The notes: generated by a model not told the origin, from the letters alone. Counted from the first letter of the stretch, positions 10,516 to 21,471 are shown. The stretch is 22,402 nt of DNA from JBFXAN01 sp050184225 (GCA_050184225.1 JBFXAN010000106.1:1-22402); one strand, 5' to 3'. Numbers and translations: made by a program.

Positions 10516-10899
10516 TTAGCGACGATCGTCGGGATGGAGGTAGCGATACCACCAGGGGTCGCCCGGTCCCAGCGTCATCGATCCCGCTTCCGCATCCGGT
10601 GCGACGGTCACGACCGCGACCTCGTCCGGTCTGGCGTATCCGTTCTCTCTGGCAACGGCCTCGATGAACGCATCGGTTTCGGTGTAGGCCCGGAGCGCCT
10701 GTAGCCGTGCCTCGCGCCGTTCCAGCGTGTCGATCTCCTGCTCCAGGGCGGCGCGGCGGTTCGTGAGCTGTGAGTGGGTGACGGCGTTCGACACGATCGA
10801 CAGGCTGAAGTATCCGATGATAAAGAGGGCGGCGACGATCATCACGCGGCGCGCGGTGATGGCCGTGCCCCATCCGCTTCCCTGCTCGGTCTGCACCAT
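10516..10899 (-). CDS. Septum formation initiator family protein (FtsB/DivIC-like)
   Basis: 127 residues. A cytoplasmic N-terminus is followed by one membrane segment (about residues 19-41, VMIVAALFIIGYFSLSIVSN). A heptad-rich coiled coil comes next (about 45-72, LTNRRAALEQEIDTLERREARLQAL), then a short extracytoplasmic part containing ARENGYARPDEVAVV, a pattern typical of FtsB/DivIC. Such proteins join FtsL and FtsQ/DivIB in the division complex. The C-terminal tail ends in PWWYRYLHPDDRR. The start ATG has a GAGGGG site four bases upstream. It is the first gene of a probable pair with tilS. Confidence 0.87.
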   Translation of the reverse strand: MVQTEQGSGWGTAITARRVMIVAALFIIGYFSLSIVSNAVTHSQLTNRRAALEQEIDTLERREARLQALRAYTETDAFIEAVARENGYARPDEVAVVTVAPDAEAGSMTLGPGDPWWYRYLHPDDRR

Positions 10900-11007
10900 C
10901 GACCCCTCACCACCACCCGCTGCTAGGCGCAGTTTATCACGACTCCAGCCACCGCTTGACCATCATTCCCCGATAACACGTTGACAGCGATGCTCTCATA
11001 AAGGGCC

Positions 11008-11658
11008 TCATGAAGCGCGGGTCATCCATGGATCGGTGGTCGGGAGACCGGCCTCGGCCAGGTGGCAGGTATCGTTGAGCTGAACGAGCACGATCCGGTC
11101 ATCACGGAATCGGAGCGTCGTCACGCCGGATACGCTGAGCCGGAAGCGGCGGAAGTCAGACAGCGGCATGCCCAGCGCCCGCGTGATCACGCAGCCGAGG
11201 ACGAAGTTGTGGCTCACCAGTGCGACCGTCTCATCGCCGTACAGCGCGCGGAGGCGCTCGACCACCGTCCACGCCCGCCGCTGCACCTGTTCCAGACTCT
11301 CGCCACCTGGCATTTGCAGCGATGGCCCACGCTCTGTCACCCACTCGGCGAGAAAGTCGGGAAATTGCTCGCGCATCTCGGTGGTGCTGAGGCCCTCCAT
11401 CTCGCCGACGTGCATCTCCATCAGGTCCGGTTCCAGCTGCACGACACGGCCGTGGGGCGCCGCGACCGCCTCGGCCGTGACGCGCGCGCGCGCCAGCGGG
11501 CTGCTGACGATAGCGGCGACCGGCTGGCCGCGCAGGTAGTCGCCCAGCGCCTGCGCCTGTCGCACGCCGAGGTCGCTGAGCGGAATGTCCGCCTGTCCCT
11601 GAACCCGCGAGTCGCGGTTATGTCCGGTTTCCGCATGACGGATGAGCAGCAGACGCAC
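11008..11658 (-). CDS. Histidine phosphatase (phosphoglycerate mutase-like) family protein
   Basis: 216 residues. The phosphohistidine motif LIRHAET lies at residues 5-11 (RHG-type signature). The acid region is HVGEMEGLSTTEM, and the second catalytic histidine is in ALVSHNFVLGCV. This layout fits cofactor-dependent phosphoglycerate mutase-like phosphatases such as alpha-ribazole phosphatase or broad acid phosphatases. The substrate cannot be told from sequence alone. The start is a GTG at 11658 with GGAGG nine bases upstream. It stands alone, with 94 bases to the DUF2344 gene upstream and 108 to the FtsB-like gene. Confidence 0.93.
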   Translation of the reverse strand: MRLLLIRHAETGHNRDSRVQGQADIPLSDLGVRQAQALGDYLRGQPVAAIVSSPLARARVTAEAVAAPHGRVVQLEPDLMEMHVGEMEGLSTTEMREQFPDFLAEWVTERGPSLQMPGGESLEQVQRRAWTVVERLRALYGDETVALVSHNFVLGCVITRALGMPLSDFRRFRLSVSGVTTLRFRDDRIVLVQLNDTCHLAEAGLPTTDPWMTRAS

Positions 11659-11752
11659 GCGGCAATGCCTCCAGATAGCGTTTGTTGACGTTCAACGTTG
11701 ATCGGGCCGGGCCGGACGGATAGCGTCGTCTGACACCGCCCCTTGCCCGTTC

Positions 11753-12415
11753 CTACCCGATGGCAGCCTGCGAGGGCACGCCCAGGCCGAGCGACAGCCG
11801 GTGCATCCGGATCAGATGCGGATCATAGCCCATCGCCGCGGCGAGCTGCTCCGGCCGTCCTCCGGCTTCCGCCTTGAACCGCGCGACGAAGGCGGGTCCC
11901 TCTGGCCTCGACTCAACGTCGATGTCGAGCACCAGCGCCCGCAGATCGAAGCGCTTGACCTCCTTCTCACGCCGCTGCTCCCACGGGAAGCTGTCGCGTT
12001 CGAGGAATTGGTCGACCTGTTCCCGCACGACCTCCGGGTCTACGTCGGGCGGGAACTGCGCGCGCCACGTCCATTCCTTCACGAGGGATTGAAGCGACGG
12101 CAGGTTGAGTGGCACCTCGTCAACCCGCTCGATCGAAAGTCCCGGTGGCGTCTGCAGGGAAAGGCGGTCGTGGAACTGGTGCGGATCGATCGCCGACTCG
12201 AGGAATACGTCCATCAACTCCCCTTCGGCGGTGGCGCCGACGGGCAGCGGCGCCGCCAGCGCCAGCTGCGGATGCCGGGTAAAGCCCTCGGAATACGCGA
12301 TCGGCAGGGCGGCACGCTTGATCGCCCGCTCCCAGGAGCGCATCAGATCCAGGTGGGTGATATAGCGGAGCAGATCACCACGAGCAAAGGTGACGCGGAG
12401 TCGCTGGACCTTCAT
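11753..12415 (-). CDS. DUF2344 / TIGR03936 family protein (radical SAM-associated)
   Basis: 220 residues. The opening, RLRVTFARGDLLRYITHLDLMRSWERAIKRAALPIAYSEGF followed by RHPQLALAAPLPVGA, is characteristic of DUF2344. In many bacteria this domain is fused to or encoded beside a B12-binding radical SAM protein (TIGR03960), often near RNase G or ribosomal genes. No radical SAM partner is present in this window. The molecular role is unknown. The start ATG overlaps the stop of the Uma2-family gene by four bases (ATGA), suggesting translational coupling. Confidence 0.9.
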   Translation of the reverse strand: MKVQRLRVTFARGDLLRYITHLDLMRSWERAIKRAALPIAYSEGFTRHPQLALAAPLPVGATAEGELMDVFLESAIDPHQFHDRLSLQTPPGLSIERVDEVPLNLPSLQSLVKEWTWRAQFPPDVDPEVVREQVDQFLERDSFPWEQRREKEVKRFDLRALVLDIDVESRPEGPAFVARFKAEAGGRPEQLAAAMGYDPHLIRMHRLSLGLGVPSQAAIG

Positions 12416-12981
12416 GGCGCGAAAAGCAGGTCAATGTCGATCACCACGCCGGCTAGGTCGTGCAATTCGACCACACCGCCGGCAAAGCGCAACTCGGCAT
12501 AGCTCCCGTCTGTCTGTCGCCGCCAGGCCGTCACCGTGCGCTGGAGCGGATGGATGCGCCAGACCTCAGCATCGCCGCGGCGCTGATACTCCGGCAGCTT
12601 GGAGTTGACATCGTAGCCACCCGTCGACGGTGACCAGACCTCAACCACTAGCGGCAGCGGCTCCTGGTACGCCTCCAGCCGCGTCGGTTGCTCCTCGATG
12701 TTGCGGCGGACCAAGCCCACGGGAACGACGACCACATCGGGAATGTAGGCCGACCGGGAAAGCCGCCGGGCGCGGGCGTTGTTGATCCGCACCTCATACA
12801 ACGCGGGATCCAATTGCCGATGCAGTTGCCAGCTGAGCCGGTCCATCACCCGGTTATGCCCGGTCGTCATGATCTCGCCCGGCTTACGCACGAGTTCGCC
12901 GTCGTGCAACTCCCAGAACTGATCGAGCTCGCGCAGCGCCAGTTCCTCATAGGCTTCGTATGTGACAACGCTCGTCGCCAT
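12412..12981 (-). CDS. Uma2 family (DUF820) PD-(D/E)XK-type protein
   Basis: 189 residues. It shows the Uma2 pattern: ELHDGELV near the N-terminus, the aspartate in YIPDVVVVP, then LPLVVEVWSPSTGGYDVNSKLPEYQRRGDAEVWRIHP, which supplies the conserved E, D and K of the restriction-endonuclease-like fold. The family is very common in Chloroflexota and Cyanobacteria and usually has no known function; nuclease activity is inferred from the fold only. GAGGTGAG precedes the ATG. Its stop overlaps the DUF2344 start. Confidence 0.92.
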   Translation of the reverse strand: MATSVVTYEAYEELALRELDQFWELHDGELVRKPGEIMTTGHNRVMDRLSWQLHRQLDPALYEVRINNARARRLSRSAYIPDVVVVPVGLVRRNIEEQPTRLEAYQEPLPLVVEVWSPSTGGYDVNSKLPEYQRRGDAEVWRIHPLQRTVTAWRRQTDGSYAELRFAGGVVELHDLAGVVIDIDLLFAP

Positions 12982-13049
12982 CGCTCACCTCGCGCGCCGG
13001 TCCGTGCTACCAGTGTAGCGGGCCGGTGTCAGGAACGGCGTTGCCCATG

Positions 13050-13988
13050 TCACTCGGCAACCGTGTCGATCAACTGACCAGCGGCGGTGTGGGGGTCTAT
13101 CCGGCGCTCGGCGATGCCGGCGACGAGGTCATCCAGCCCACCATCGCCCGCGTGTCGCAGCGCCCGCCGCCACAACTCCGCCTGCGCCGCCGCGATCAAC
13201 TGATGGCGGGCACGCTCGTGCCGGTCCTTCTCCAGCTGCCCGGATGACTCCAGAAAGGCGCGGTGCCGGTCGATCGCCTCAACCAGATCCGTGATTCCTT
13301 CGCCGCGCGAGGCGACCACCTTCACGATCGGGATCAGCCAATCGCCGTGCTCGGAGATGCTGAGGAGAGCCTTCAGCTGAGCGATCAAGGCGTCGGCGCC
13401 GGGTAGATCGGCCTTGTTGACGACGAGGATATCGGCGATCTCCATGATGCCGGCCTTCAGCGTCTGCACATCGTCGCCGGTGCCAGGCGTGTTGATCACG
13501 AGCGTCGTCTGCGCGGCGGAGGCCACTTCGACCTCATCCTGTCCCGCGCCGACCGTCTCCAGCAGCACGATATCCTTGCCGGCGGCGTCGAGCACGGCGA
13601 CGGCGTCGGCGGCGGTGGCGGAGAGACCACCGAGCGACCCCCGCGTCGCCATGCTGCGCATGAAGATGCCGGCGTCGCCGGTCAGTTCCTGCATGCGGAT
13701 GCGGTCGCCGAGGATCGCCCCGCGCGTGAATGGGCTCGACGGGTCGACGGCGACGATGCCAACCGTCTGACCGCGCCGGCGAAACTCCTTCGCCAGCGCC
13801 CCGGTGAGCGTACTCTTGCCCGCCCCACCGGAACCGGTGATCCCGATCGTGTGCGCCCGGCCGGTGTGCGGATAGAGCGACCGCAGCGCCTCCCGTCCGG
13901 CAGGCGTCTCATTCTCCACCAGCGTCATCGCCCGCGCCAGCGCCCGCCGCTCCCCCGCCAGCACCCGCTGGGCCAGTTCGTCAGTCAT
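13050..13988 (-). CDS. meaB: Methylmalonyl-CoA mutase-associated GTPase MeaB
   Basis: 312 residues, the usual size. The Walker A motif is GSGGAGKST (about 51-59). The family-specific DPSSPFTRGAILGDRIRM follows, then LLETVGAGQDEVEVA and the guanine-specificity motif NKAD. MeaB (ArgK/MMAA family) is a G-protein chaperone that gates cobalamin delivery to methylmalonyl-CoA mutase and protects it from inactivation. It sits directly downstream of the mutase B12 subunit, which supports the role. The ATG lies five bases from an inverted-repeat element whose end (TTAGG) may supply the only Shine-Dalgarno-like sequence. Confidence 0.96.
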   Translation of the reverse strand: MTDELAQRVLAGERRALARAMTLVENETPAGREALRSLYPHTGRAHTIGITGSGGAGKSTLTGALAKEFRRRGQTVGIVAVDPSSPFTRGAILGDRIRMQELTGDAGIFMRSMATRGSLGGLSATAADAVAVLDAAGKDIVLLETVGAGQDEVEVASAAQTTLVINTPGTGDDVQTLKAGIMEIADILVVNKADLPGADALIAQLKALLSISEHGDWLIPIVKVVASRGEGITDLVEAIDRHRAFLESSGQLEKDRHERARHQLIAAAQAELWRRALRHAGDGGLDDLVAGIAERRIDPHTAAGQLIDTVAE

Positions 13989-13993
13989 CCGGA

Positions 13994-14149
13994 CCTAACC
14001 CCCCGGCCCCCTTCCCTCGCAGGGAAGGGGGAGTTCTCGTCGAGCGAGGCTGCCAATATCACGTTTGTCTGCGACATGCCTATCTCACCTCAACCATCGC
14101 AGGAGAGGACTCCCCCTTCCCTGCGAGGGAAGGGGGTCGGGGGGTTAGG
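13994..14149. repeat. Inverted-repeat element (MITE-like) between the B12 subunit gene and meaB
   Basis: 156 bp with 40-bp ends (13994-14033 and 14110-14149) that are inverted copies with a single mismatch. Each end starts CCTAACCCCCCGG and contains its own smaller palindrome, CCCCCTTCCCTCGCAGGGAAGGGGG. The 76-bp centre is less GC-rich and has no ORF. It fills almost the whole gap between two genes that function together. Whether it moves is unknown, and no target-site duplication was established. Confidence 0.85.
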
Positions 14150-14155
14150 TAGCTC

Positions 14156-14569
14156 TCACACCTTCTCCCCGACATTCGCCCGCACATACTCGATGATGTC
14201 CTGGGTCGAGGAGCCGGGGCCGAAGATCGCTTTGAAGCCGGCCGCCTTCAGTTGCTCGATATCGTCGTCGGGGATGATGCCGCCGCCGAACAGCAGCACG
14301 TCGTCCGGCGAGATGTCGCGCTTGCGCAGTTCCTCGACGACACGGGGGAACAGCTCGAGATGGGCACCGGAGAGGATCGAGAGGCCGACGACGTCGACAT
14401 CTTCCTGAAGGGCGGCCTCGGCGATCATCTCCGGTGTCTGGCGGATACCGGTGTAGATCACTTCCATACCGGCGTCGCGCAGCGCCCGGGCGACGACCTT
14501 GGCGCCGCGATCATGTCCGTCCAGCCCCGGCTTCGCCACCAGCACGCGGATCGGGCGTTGCTCGTTCAT
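14156..14569 (-). CDS. mcmA2: Methylmalonyl-CoA mutase, cobalamin-binding (small/C-terminal) subunit
   Basis: 137 residues, corresponding to the C-terminal B12 domain of full-length mutases. The DxHxxG motif is in KPGLDGHDRGAKV, whose histidine is the lower cobalt ligand. SILSGAHL and LLFGGGIIP complete the Rossmann-like B12 fold. Together with the separate catalytic subunit at 16110-17765 it forms a two-part mutase. The ATG overlaps the stop of the upstream VOC gene by four bases. The B12 domain is specific to acyl-CoA mutases, but which one depends on the catalytic partner. Confidence 0.95.
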   Translation of the reverse strand: MNEQRPIRVLVAKPGLDGHDRGAKVVARALRDAGMEVIYTGIRQTPEMIAEAALQEDVDVVGLSILSGAHLELFPRVVEELRKRDISPDDVLLFGGGIIPDDDIEQLKAAGFKAIFGPGSSTQDIIEYVRANVGEKV

Positions 14570-14973
14570 ACGTTGCTCCCTTCTCCCTTCCGCTCGGTCA
14601 ACTGCACGAGGACGCCGTTGGCAGCGCGCGGGCTGATGAAGGTGGTGCGGCTCCCGGCCGGCGGATCGTTGACGCGCAGGCCCTTCTCACGCAGATCGGC
14701 GAGCGTCGCGTCGAGGTCGTCGACGGCCAGCGAGATCAGATACAGCCCCTCTCCCTTGTTCTTCAGCGCGTCGGCAACCGGGCCGGCATCGCCGAGCGGC
14801 GAGATCAGCTCGATAAACGCGCTCCCGATCGGCAGGATCGCCTGATTGATGCCCAGCGCCTCATTTGCGCCGGAGCGTTCCAGCGGTAGGTTGAAGTTTG
14901 CCTGCCAGATCTTGGTCGCGGCGTCGAGGTCGTTCACCGCGACGACCACATGATCCAGATTGGTGATTGCCAT
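14566..14973 (-). CDS. VOC family protein, methylmalonyl-CoA epimerase paralogue with altered metal ligands
   Basis: 135 residues of the vicinal oxygen chelate fold (two beta-alpha-beta-beta-beta modules), similar to methylmalonyl-CoA epimerase: LDHVVVAVNDLDAA, FIELISPLG and ISPRAANGVLVQL. In epimerases the metal is held by a histidine in DHV, an acid or glutamine in the IEL strand, a histidine in LHH and a glutamate in VLVE. Here the LHH position reads LYL and the last position is Q (VLVQL), so two expected ligands are missing. It may be non-catalytic or use another chemistry. GGAGG lies four bases before the ATG after a short spacer. It is coupled to the B12 subunit by a four-base overlap. 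Confidence 0.88.
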   Translation of the reverse strand: MAITNLDHVVVAVNDLDAATKIWQANFNLPLERSGANEALGINQAILPIGSAFIELISPLGDAGPVADALKNKGEGLYLISLAVDDLDATLADLREKGLRVNDPPAGSRTTFISPRAANGVLVQLTERKGEGSNV

Positions 14974-14990
14974 CTGAGCCTCCGGCGCTC

Positions 14991-15054
14991 ATGCGTAGTA
15001 CATAGTGCAGCGGGGCCGCCGTTCGGCAGTACGCACTACGCAACTCGCATTACG
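14991..15054. repeat. Small imperfect inverted repeat between the two VOC genes
   Basis: Left arm 14991-15008 (ATGCGTAGTACATAGTGC) and right arm 15033-15054 (GCACTACGCAACTCGCATTACG) are imperfect inverted copies around a GC-rich 24-base centre. Its style recalls the TTAGCCG repeats, but the unit is different (GTAGTGC-like). It may be a second intergenic repeat family. Confidence 0.45.
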
Positions 15055-15060
15055 AAATGT

Positions 15061-15456
15061 CTACGGCTGCGCGTACTCGACGAGGACGCCGGTGCTGGCA
15101 GCCGGGTGCAGGAAGCAGATCATACCGGCAAGTCCCTTGCGCGGCGCCTGGTCGATCACGCGGATGCCGCGCGCCTTCGTGTCCTCGAGCTCTTTCGCAA
15201 CATCATCGGTCTGGAAGCAGACATGATGGAGTCCCTCGCCCTTGGTTTCGAGGAACCGGGCGACACCCGTCTCGTCCCGCACCGGTTGGATCAGCTCGAT
15301 CTCGCCCTCACCGCATTCGAGCAGGACACCGCGCACCCCCTGATCCTCGATCACGGAGTCCGCCGTGACGTGCAGGCCGAGTGCGTCGCGATAGAAGCCG
15401 AGCGCCTGATCGGCATCACGCACCACGACCGCCACATGATGAATCTTCTTGAGCAT
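15061..15456 (-). CDS. mce: Methylmalonyl-CoA epimerase
   Basis: 131 residues from the ATG at 15456, with GGGAG five bases upstream; a GTG at 15462 is a less likely start. All expected VOC metal positions are present: IHHVAVVV, EIELIQPV, EGLHHVCFQ and GVLVEY. The sequence resembles characterised epimerases throughout, including LETKGEGLHH and the C-terminal FLHPAASTGVLVEYAQ. It converts (S)- to (R)-methylmalonyl-CoA, the substrate of the mutase whose subunits flank it. The cluster position supports this assignment strongly. Confidence 0.95.
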   Translation of the reverse strand: MLKKIHHVAVVVRDADQALGFYRDALGLHVTADSVIEDQGVRGVLLECGEGEIELIQPVRDETGVARFLETKGEGLHHVCFQTDDVAKELEDTKARGIRVIDQAPRKGLAGMICFLHPAASTGVLVEYAQP

Positions 15457-15543
15457 CCCCACTCCCTATCGTGAATCAATCACCAAGGCGCAGAGGCGCC
15501 AAGGATTGTATGCGGATCGAACCCACCGCCTTACGGCGCAAGG

Positions 15544-16011
15544 CTAGATCTGTCCCGACTGCCGCGCTTCTTTAATCTCCGGCGCGTGCTCGCGGAAGTG
15601 ACCGAAGCCCGATGCCTCGGCCATGCGGTTCGCGGTCTTGCCCTCGCCGAATCGGTCATCGGGCAGCGCCTGCAGCGCCGTGATCATCGTCGCCACGCGG
15701 CCGTCCAATTCCCCGATCAGCTGCCGCGCCGTCTGGTTCCCGAGCCCGGCGGCGAATCGGTCGTTCCACGACTGGACATCACCCCAGTTCGCACCGTCCG
15801 GCGACGGACGCTCGCCCTTCGCCATCCGTTCGAAGCCGATCGTCATCTGCTCCTGCCAGCCGATGATATGCCCGGTGATCTCGCGCACGCTCCACGTTCC
15901 CAGAAACGGCTTCGTCAACTGCTCATCACTGAGTCCATCGACCGCGGTCATGTACTCCTGGTACGCGCTGCGAATGTTCTCGACCACAACCTGCTTGTCA
16001 TCTCCGGCCAT
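15544..16011 (-). CDS. DinB-like / DUF1706-type helical bundle protein
   Basis: 155 residues, predicted all-helical. Histidines in EITGHIIGWQEQM and GHFREHAPEIKEA occupy positions where DinB-superfamily proteins bind a divalent metal. The N-terminal segment (SAYQEYMTAVDGLSDEQL..FLGTWSVREITGHI) is typical of DinB/maleylpyruvate isomerase-like or ClbS/DUF1706 proteins. The function in this operon is unknown; thiol-transferase or stress roles have been proposed for relatives. GGGAGGA precedes the ATG. It sits between the catalytic mutase subunit and the epimerase, separated from the mutase by a repeat. Confidence 0.82.
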   Translation of the reverse strand: MAGDDKQVVVENIRSAYQEYMTAVDGLSDEQLTKPFLGTWSVREITGHIIGWQEQMTIGFERMAKGERPSPDGANWGDVQSWNDRFAAGLGNQTARQLIGELDGRVATMITALQALPDDRFGEGKTANRMAEASGFGHFREHAPEIKEARQSGQI

Positions 16012-16026
16012 GTAATCCTCCCAGGT

Positions 16027-16109
16027 GTTAGCCGTTAGCGGTTAGCGGTTAGCCGCTAGGGAACCGCTCCTTCTAACCGCTAACGGCTAACGGCTAACCG
16101 CTAACGGCT
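16027..16109. repeat. TTAGCCG-heptamer inverted repeat, copy D (after the mutase gene)
   Basis: Left arm 16027-16059 and right arm 16073-16109, made of GTTAGCC/GTTAGCG heptamers, with a centre of only 13 bases. This is the most perfect copy. Its right edge abuts the stop codon of the mutase gene (16112-16110). On the mRNA it would form a long hairpin right after the stop, so it may serve as a 3' end or a barrier between mutase and DinB-like messages. Confidence 0.8.
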
Positions 16110-17765
<1,656 letters not shown>

Positions 17766-18020
17766 GACGGTCACCTCTTTCGCCGCCGGGGCATAGGGTA
17801 CTTTCGAGCAGGGCGAACATGCGGGGTTGCGAGCGCAGTCTAGCCCACCCGGAACCTACAAGAAAGTAATCCGTCGAGTGAATCCGCCGAACGCTCTCCT
17901 TTCCGGCCGGAGTCACGTCCGTGCAGGTGTGGTTCAACCGGCGCTCGATCTGGTTGATGTTGAATTTTCACCGGTGCACCGCTTTGAATCCGTATCGGTT
18001 GGTTGTTTCCCAGGTGAGGT

Positions 18021-18536
18021 TCAGTCACCCGCGTTGAGGGCGGCGCGGACGGAGCGTGCCCATGCGGCCACACGCTCGGTATAGGCGTTCGCGGTGGGGT
18101 CGACGATGAGGACGTCGGCAATCGTCATCAGCCAGGAGCCACGACGCCATGGCACGATCGCGTCTCCTGGCCGGCGGGTGACGCGGGTGGCCCCTTCTGC
18201 TTCGAATCGCATCCGTCGACGGATCGTCTCAATCGTCGCGCGGCCGTCGAGCTCGTCGGCGAGCGCATCGCGGAGGCCGGCGAGCGTCGCTTCGGTGTAG
18301 TTCATGGTGTCAGGATGCTGAAGGCCGTAGGCGGCGACGGCGTGGAAGTGCGGGACTGTACCTGGGCCACCGGGGAGCTGGAACTCAAGCGCGAGCAAGG
18401 CGTGGAAGTTGTCGCGGCACGAGCCGCCATCGGGCACCGGTGCACCACACTCGTCACAGATGTCGGACACGTTTGAATTTCTTGCTCCGCTGCCAAATAC
18501 CGACAGTGTGAATGTGTCATCGATGGAAACGCGCAT
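18021..18536 (-). CDS. DUF5946-like hypothetical protein
   Basis: 171 residues from the ATG at 18536; an in-frame GTG giving VSDICDECGAPVPDGGSC may be the true start. The N-terminal CDECGAPVPDGGSC followed by RDNFHALLALE, and PGTVPHFHAVAAYGLQHPD, provide cysteines and histidines suited to metal binding. This pattern resembles DUF5946 proteins as I recall them. The C-terminal half is helical, with RSVRAALN near the end. No function is known. The first codons overlap a 12-bp palindrome (18528-18570). It lies upstream of the mutase gene with a 255-base gap in which no gene is seen. Confidence 0.75.
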   Translation of the reverse strand: MRVSIDDTFTLSVFGSGARNSNVSDICDECGAPVPDGGSCRDNFHALLALEFQLPGGPGTVPHFHAVAAYGLQHPDTMNYTEATLAGLRDALADELDGRATIETIRRRMRFEAEGATRVTRRPGDAIVPWRRGSWLMTIADVLIVDPTANAYTERVAAWARSVRAALNAGD

Positions 18537-18570
18537 CAGCCCCGGACAGGACCGGCGTCTGATGCGCGTT
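18528..18570. repeat. Palindrome at the start of the DUF5946-like gene
   Basis: Perfect 12-bp inverted repeat AACGCGCATCAG / CTGATGCGCGTT with a 19-base GC-rich loop. The proposed ATG lies inside the proximal arm, so the hairpin could mask the start in the mRNA, or it could be an operator if translation starts further in. Confidence 0.6.
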
Positions 18571-18652
18571 CATTGCTGAACAGGTGGATAGCCGAAAGGG
18601 CGGGGTGCGCAACCCCAACCTCCGGCGCTGTGACCTTTCCGGTTCGCGGTCG

Positions 18653-18937
18653 TCAGCCCGTCCCATCCGGCGACATGTTCGAGACGATCGCCAGGCGGAC
18701 TCCGCTCGGCGTTTCCTCCGTGGTGATCGTCGCGTCTGCCAGCACTGACTCGACCTCCGGCGTCATCCGTAGGATCGGTGTTTCGCCGCGGTAGAGGATA
18801 TGATCCTCAGGCTCGGGTGGCGTCGTCGTCAAGGCGATGCTGCCCTGTTCACTCACGAGACGCGGCGGATCGGCGAGTCCCTGCTCCGTTTGCAACTGCT
18901 GCAGAATTTCGGCAGCGCGATCGGTCATCGTTACCAT
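18653..18937 (-). CDS. HesB/IscA-like protein lacking the conserved cysteines
   Basis: 94 residues. The start MTDRAAEILQQLQTE and the end ILRMTPEVESVLADATITTEETPSGVRLAI follow the HesB/IscA (A-type Fe-S carrier) layout as I recognise it. However, there is no cysteine at all in the protein, while IscA-type carriers use three to bind iron or a cluster. It therefore probably does not carry clusters; a structural or sensor role is possible. AAGGAG lies a few bases before the ATG at 18937. It diverges from the sigma factor gene. The family assignment is moderate because the sequence is short and diverged. Confidence 0.65.
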   Translation of the reverse strand: MVTMTDRAAEILQQLQTEQGLADPPRLVSEQGSIALTTTPPEPEDHILYRGETPILRMTPEVESVLADATITTEETPSGVRLAIVSNMSPDGTG

Positions 18938-19381
18938 TAATGTGCTCCTTCCTGAATGCCTCTTGGGACAGGCGAGGGTTCCAGGCCACCGTTCGCCCGC
19001 CGCCGTCCGGCCTTTCGGGCGTGAAGCCTCGCCGCGGGTCGAGCGGTAGGCAACGTGTAACCGTAGCCCTCTGAGGGTCCGCTTCGGCAGCGGCGCCCCG
19101 TCTCCGTAGGGTCACACCTGTCCGCCTGTCTCATACCATCCTTTCGGAGTATTGTGCGCGCTAAGTGTAGCTGTGGGCGGGGACGAGCGGGCCGGAGAGC
19201 GGGATGGCGGCGGCGCCGATGGGACGACATGATGGCGACGCCGCTGTGATAGGGTGATCGTGTAACTCTTCCCTCCTTGTCCTTCTGGTACCCGCAATCC
19301 TTGGTATCCGGCAGGATGATGGCTGAGGTGTTGCACGACCACCCGGCGGCAACACTCCTGCAGCCGAGAAGGAGGGTACGC
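18938..19381. other. Divergent intergenic region between the HesB-like gene and the sigma factor
   Basis: 444 bases without a credible protein gene. The part at 19055-19117 could fold, on the leftward strand, into a closed multi-branch structure (GTGTGACC with GGTTACAC, enclosing the CCGCT/AGCGG hairpin). Promoters for both genes must lie here, but no box is convincing. The sigma factor has a strong ribosome-binding site at the right edge. Confidence 0.5.
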
Positions 19382-20980
<1,599 letters not shown>

Positions 20981-21146
20981 CGGCTGTCACGGCATACCGG
21001 CGGCTGCCGGCCGCGTGATCGAGTGCCTCGCTGATGGTGGTGGCGAGTGCTAGGCTCTGATGCGCCACGGGTAGCGCACGACCGTCCCGTGACGTACGTG
21101 CGACATCACCACGTTTCACCGCACGACTGCGACCGGAGGCGTTGTC

Positions 21147-21347
21147 ATGGGATTCCTCAGCCGTCTCTTTGGGAAGAAAAGCGCCGCTTCGACCGCCGGC
21201 GCGGAGGATCGAGCACGGGGTGAAATGATGGCGGGCCGAGAAACCGGTCAGACGGTAGACGAGCAAGCGGATACCAGAAGCCGGATGGAAGCGGAGCTTG
21301 ACGCGCAGCGAGAGCGACGAGAACCGCCGGCTGCATCAAGCACCTGA
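21147..21347 (+). CDS. Small hypothetical protein
   Basis: 66 residues. A short basic, hydrophobic start (MGFLSRLFGKKSA) is followed by a highly charged, probably helical or disordered part rich in E, R, A and Q. A strong GGAGG lies seven bases upstream of the ATG. No family is recognised. The start could associate with a membrane surface, by analogy with other MGFL-type small proteins, but this is speculation. It follows the sigma factor by 166 bases on the same strand. Confidence 0.6.
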   Translation: MGFLSRLFGKKSAASTAGAEDRARGEMMAGRETGQTVDEQADTRSRMEAELDAQRERREPPAASST

Positions 21348-21471
21348 CTCACGGCGCGACCTATGGCACGTGGGATAGGCTGACCCCGGTCACCTGATCG
21401 CGGTGAGGCGTGGACACGGCCGATTCTTTGAGGGTCTGGACAGGAACCGGCCGGCGGAGGGTCATGTCTAA

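Noticed and set aside
15475..15540. ACCAAGGCGC-rich stretch between the epimerase and the DinB-like gene
   Set aside because: It looks like a short intergenic repeat, but the arms are not properly complementary and no second copy is in the window.
17775..18020. Promoter for the mutase gene (TTTCTT and TAGACT about 17 bases apart)
   Set aside because: Both boxes are poor matches; a start site is likely somewhere in this gap, but the position is a guess.
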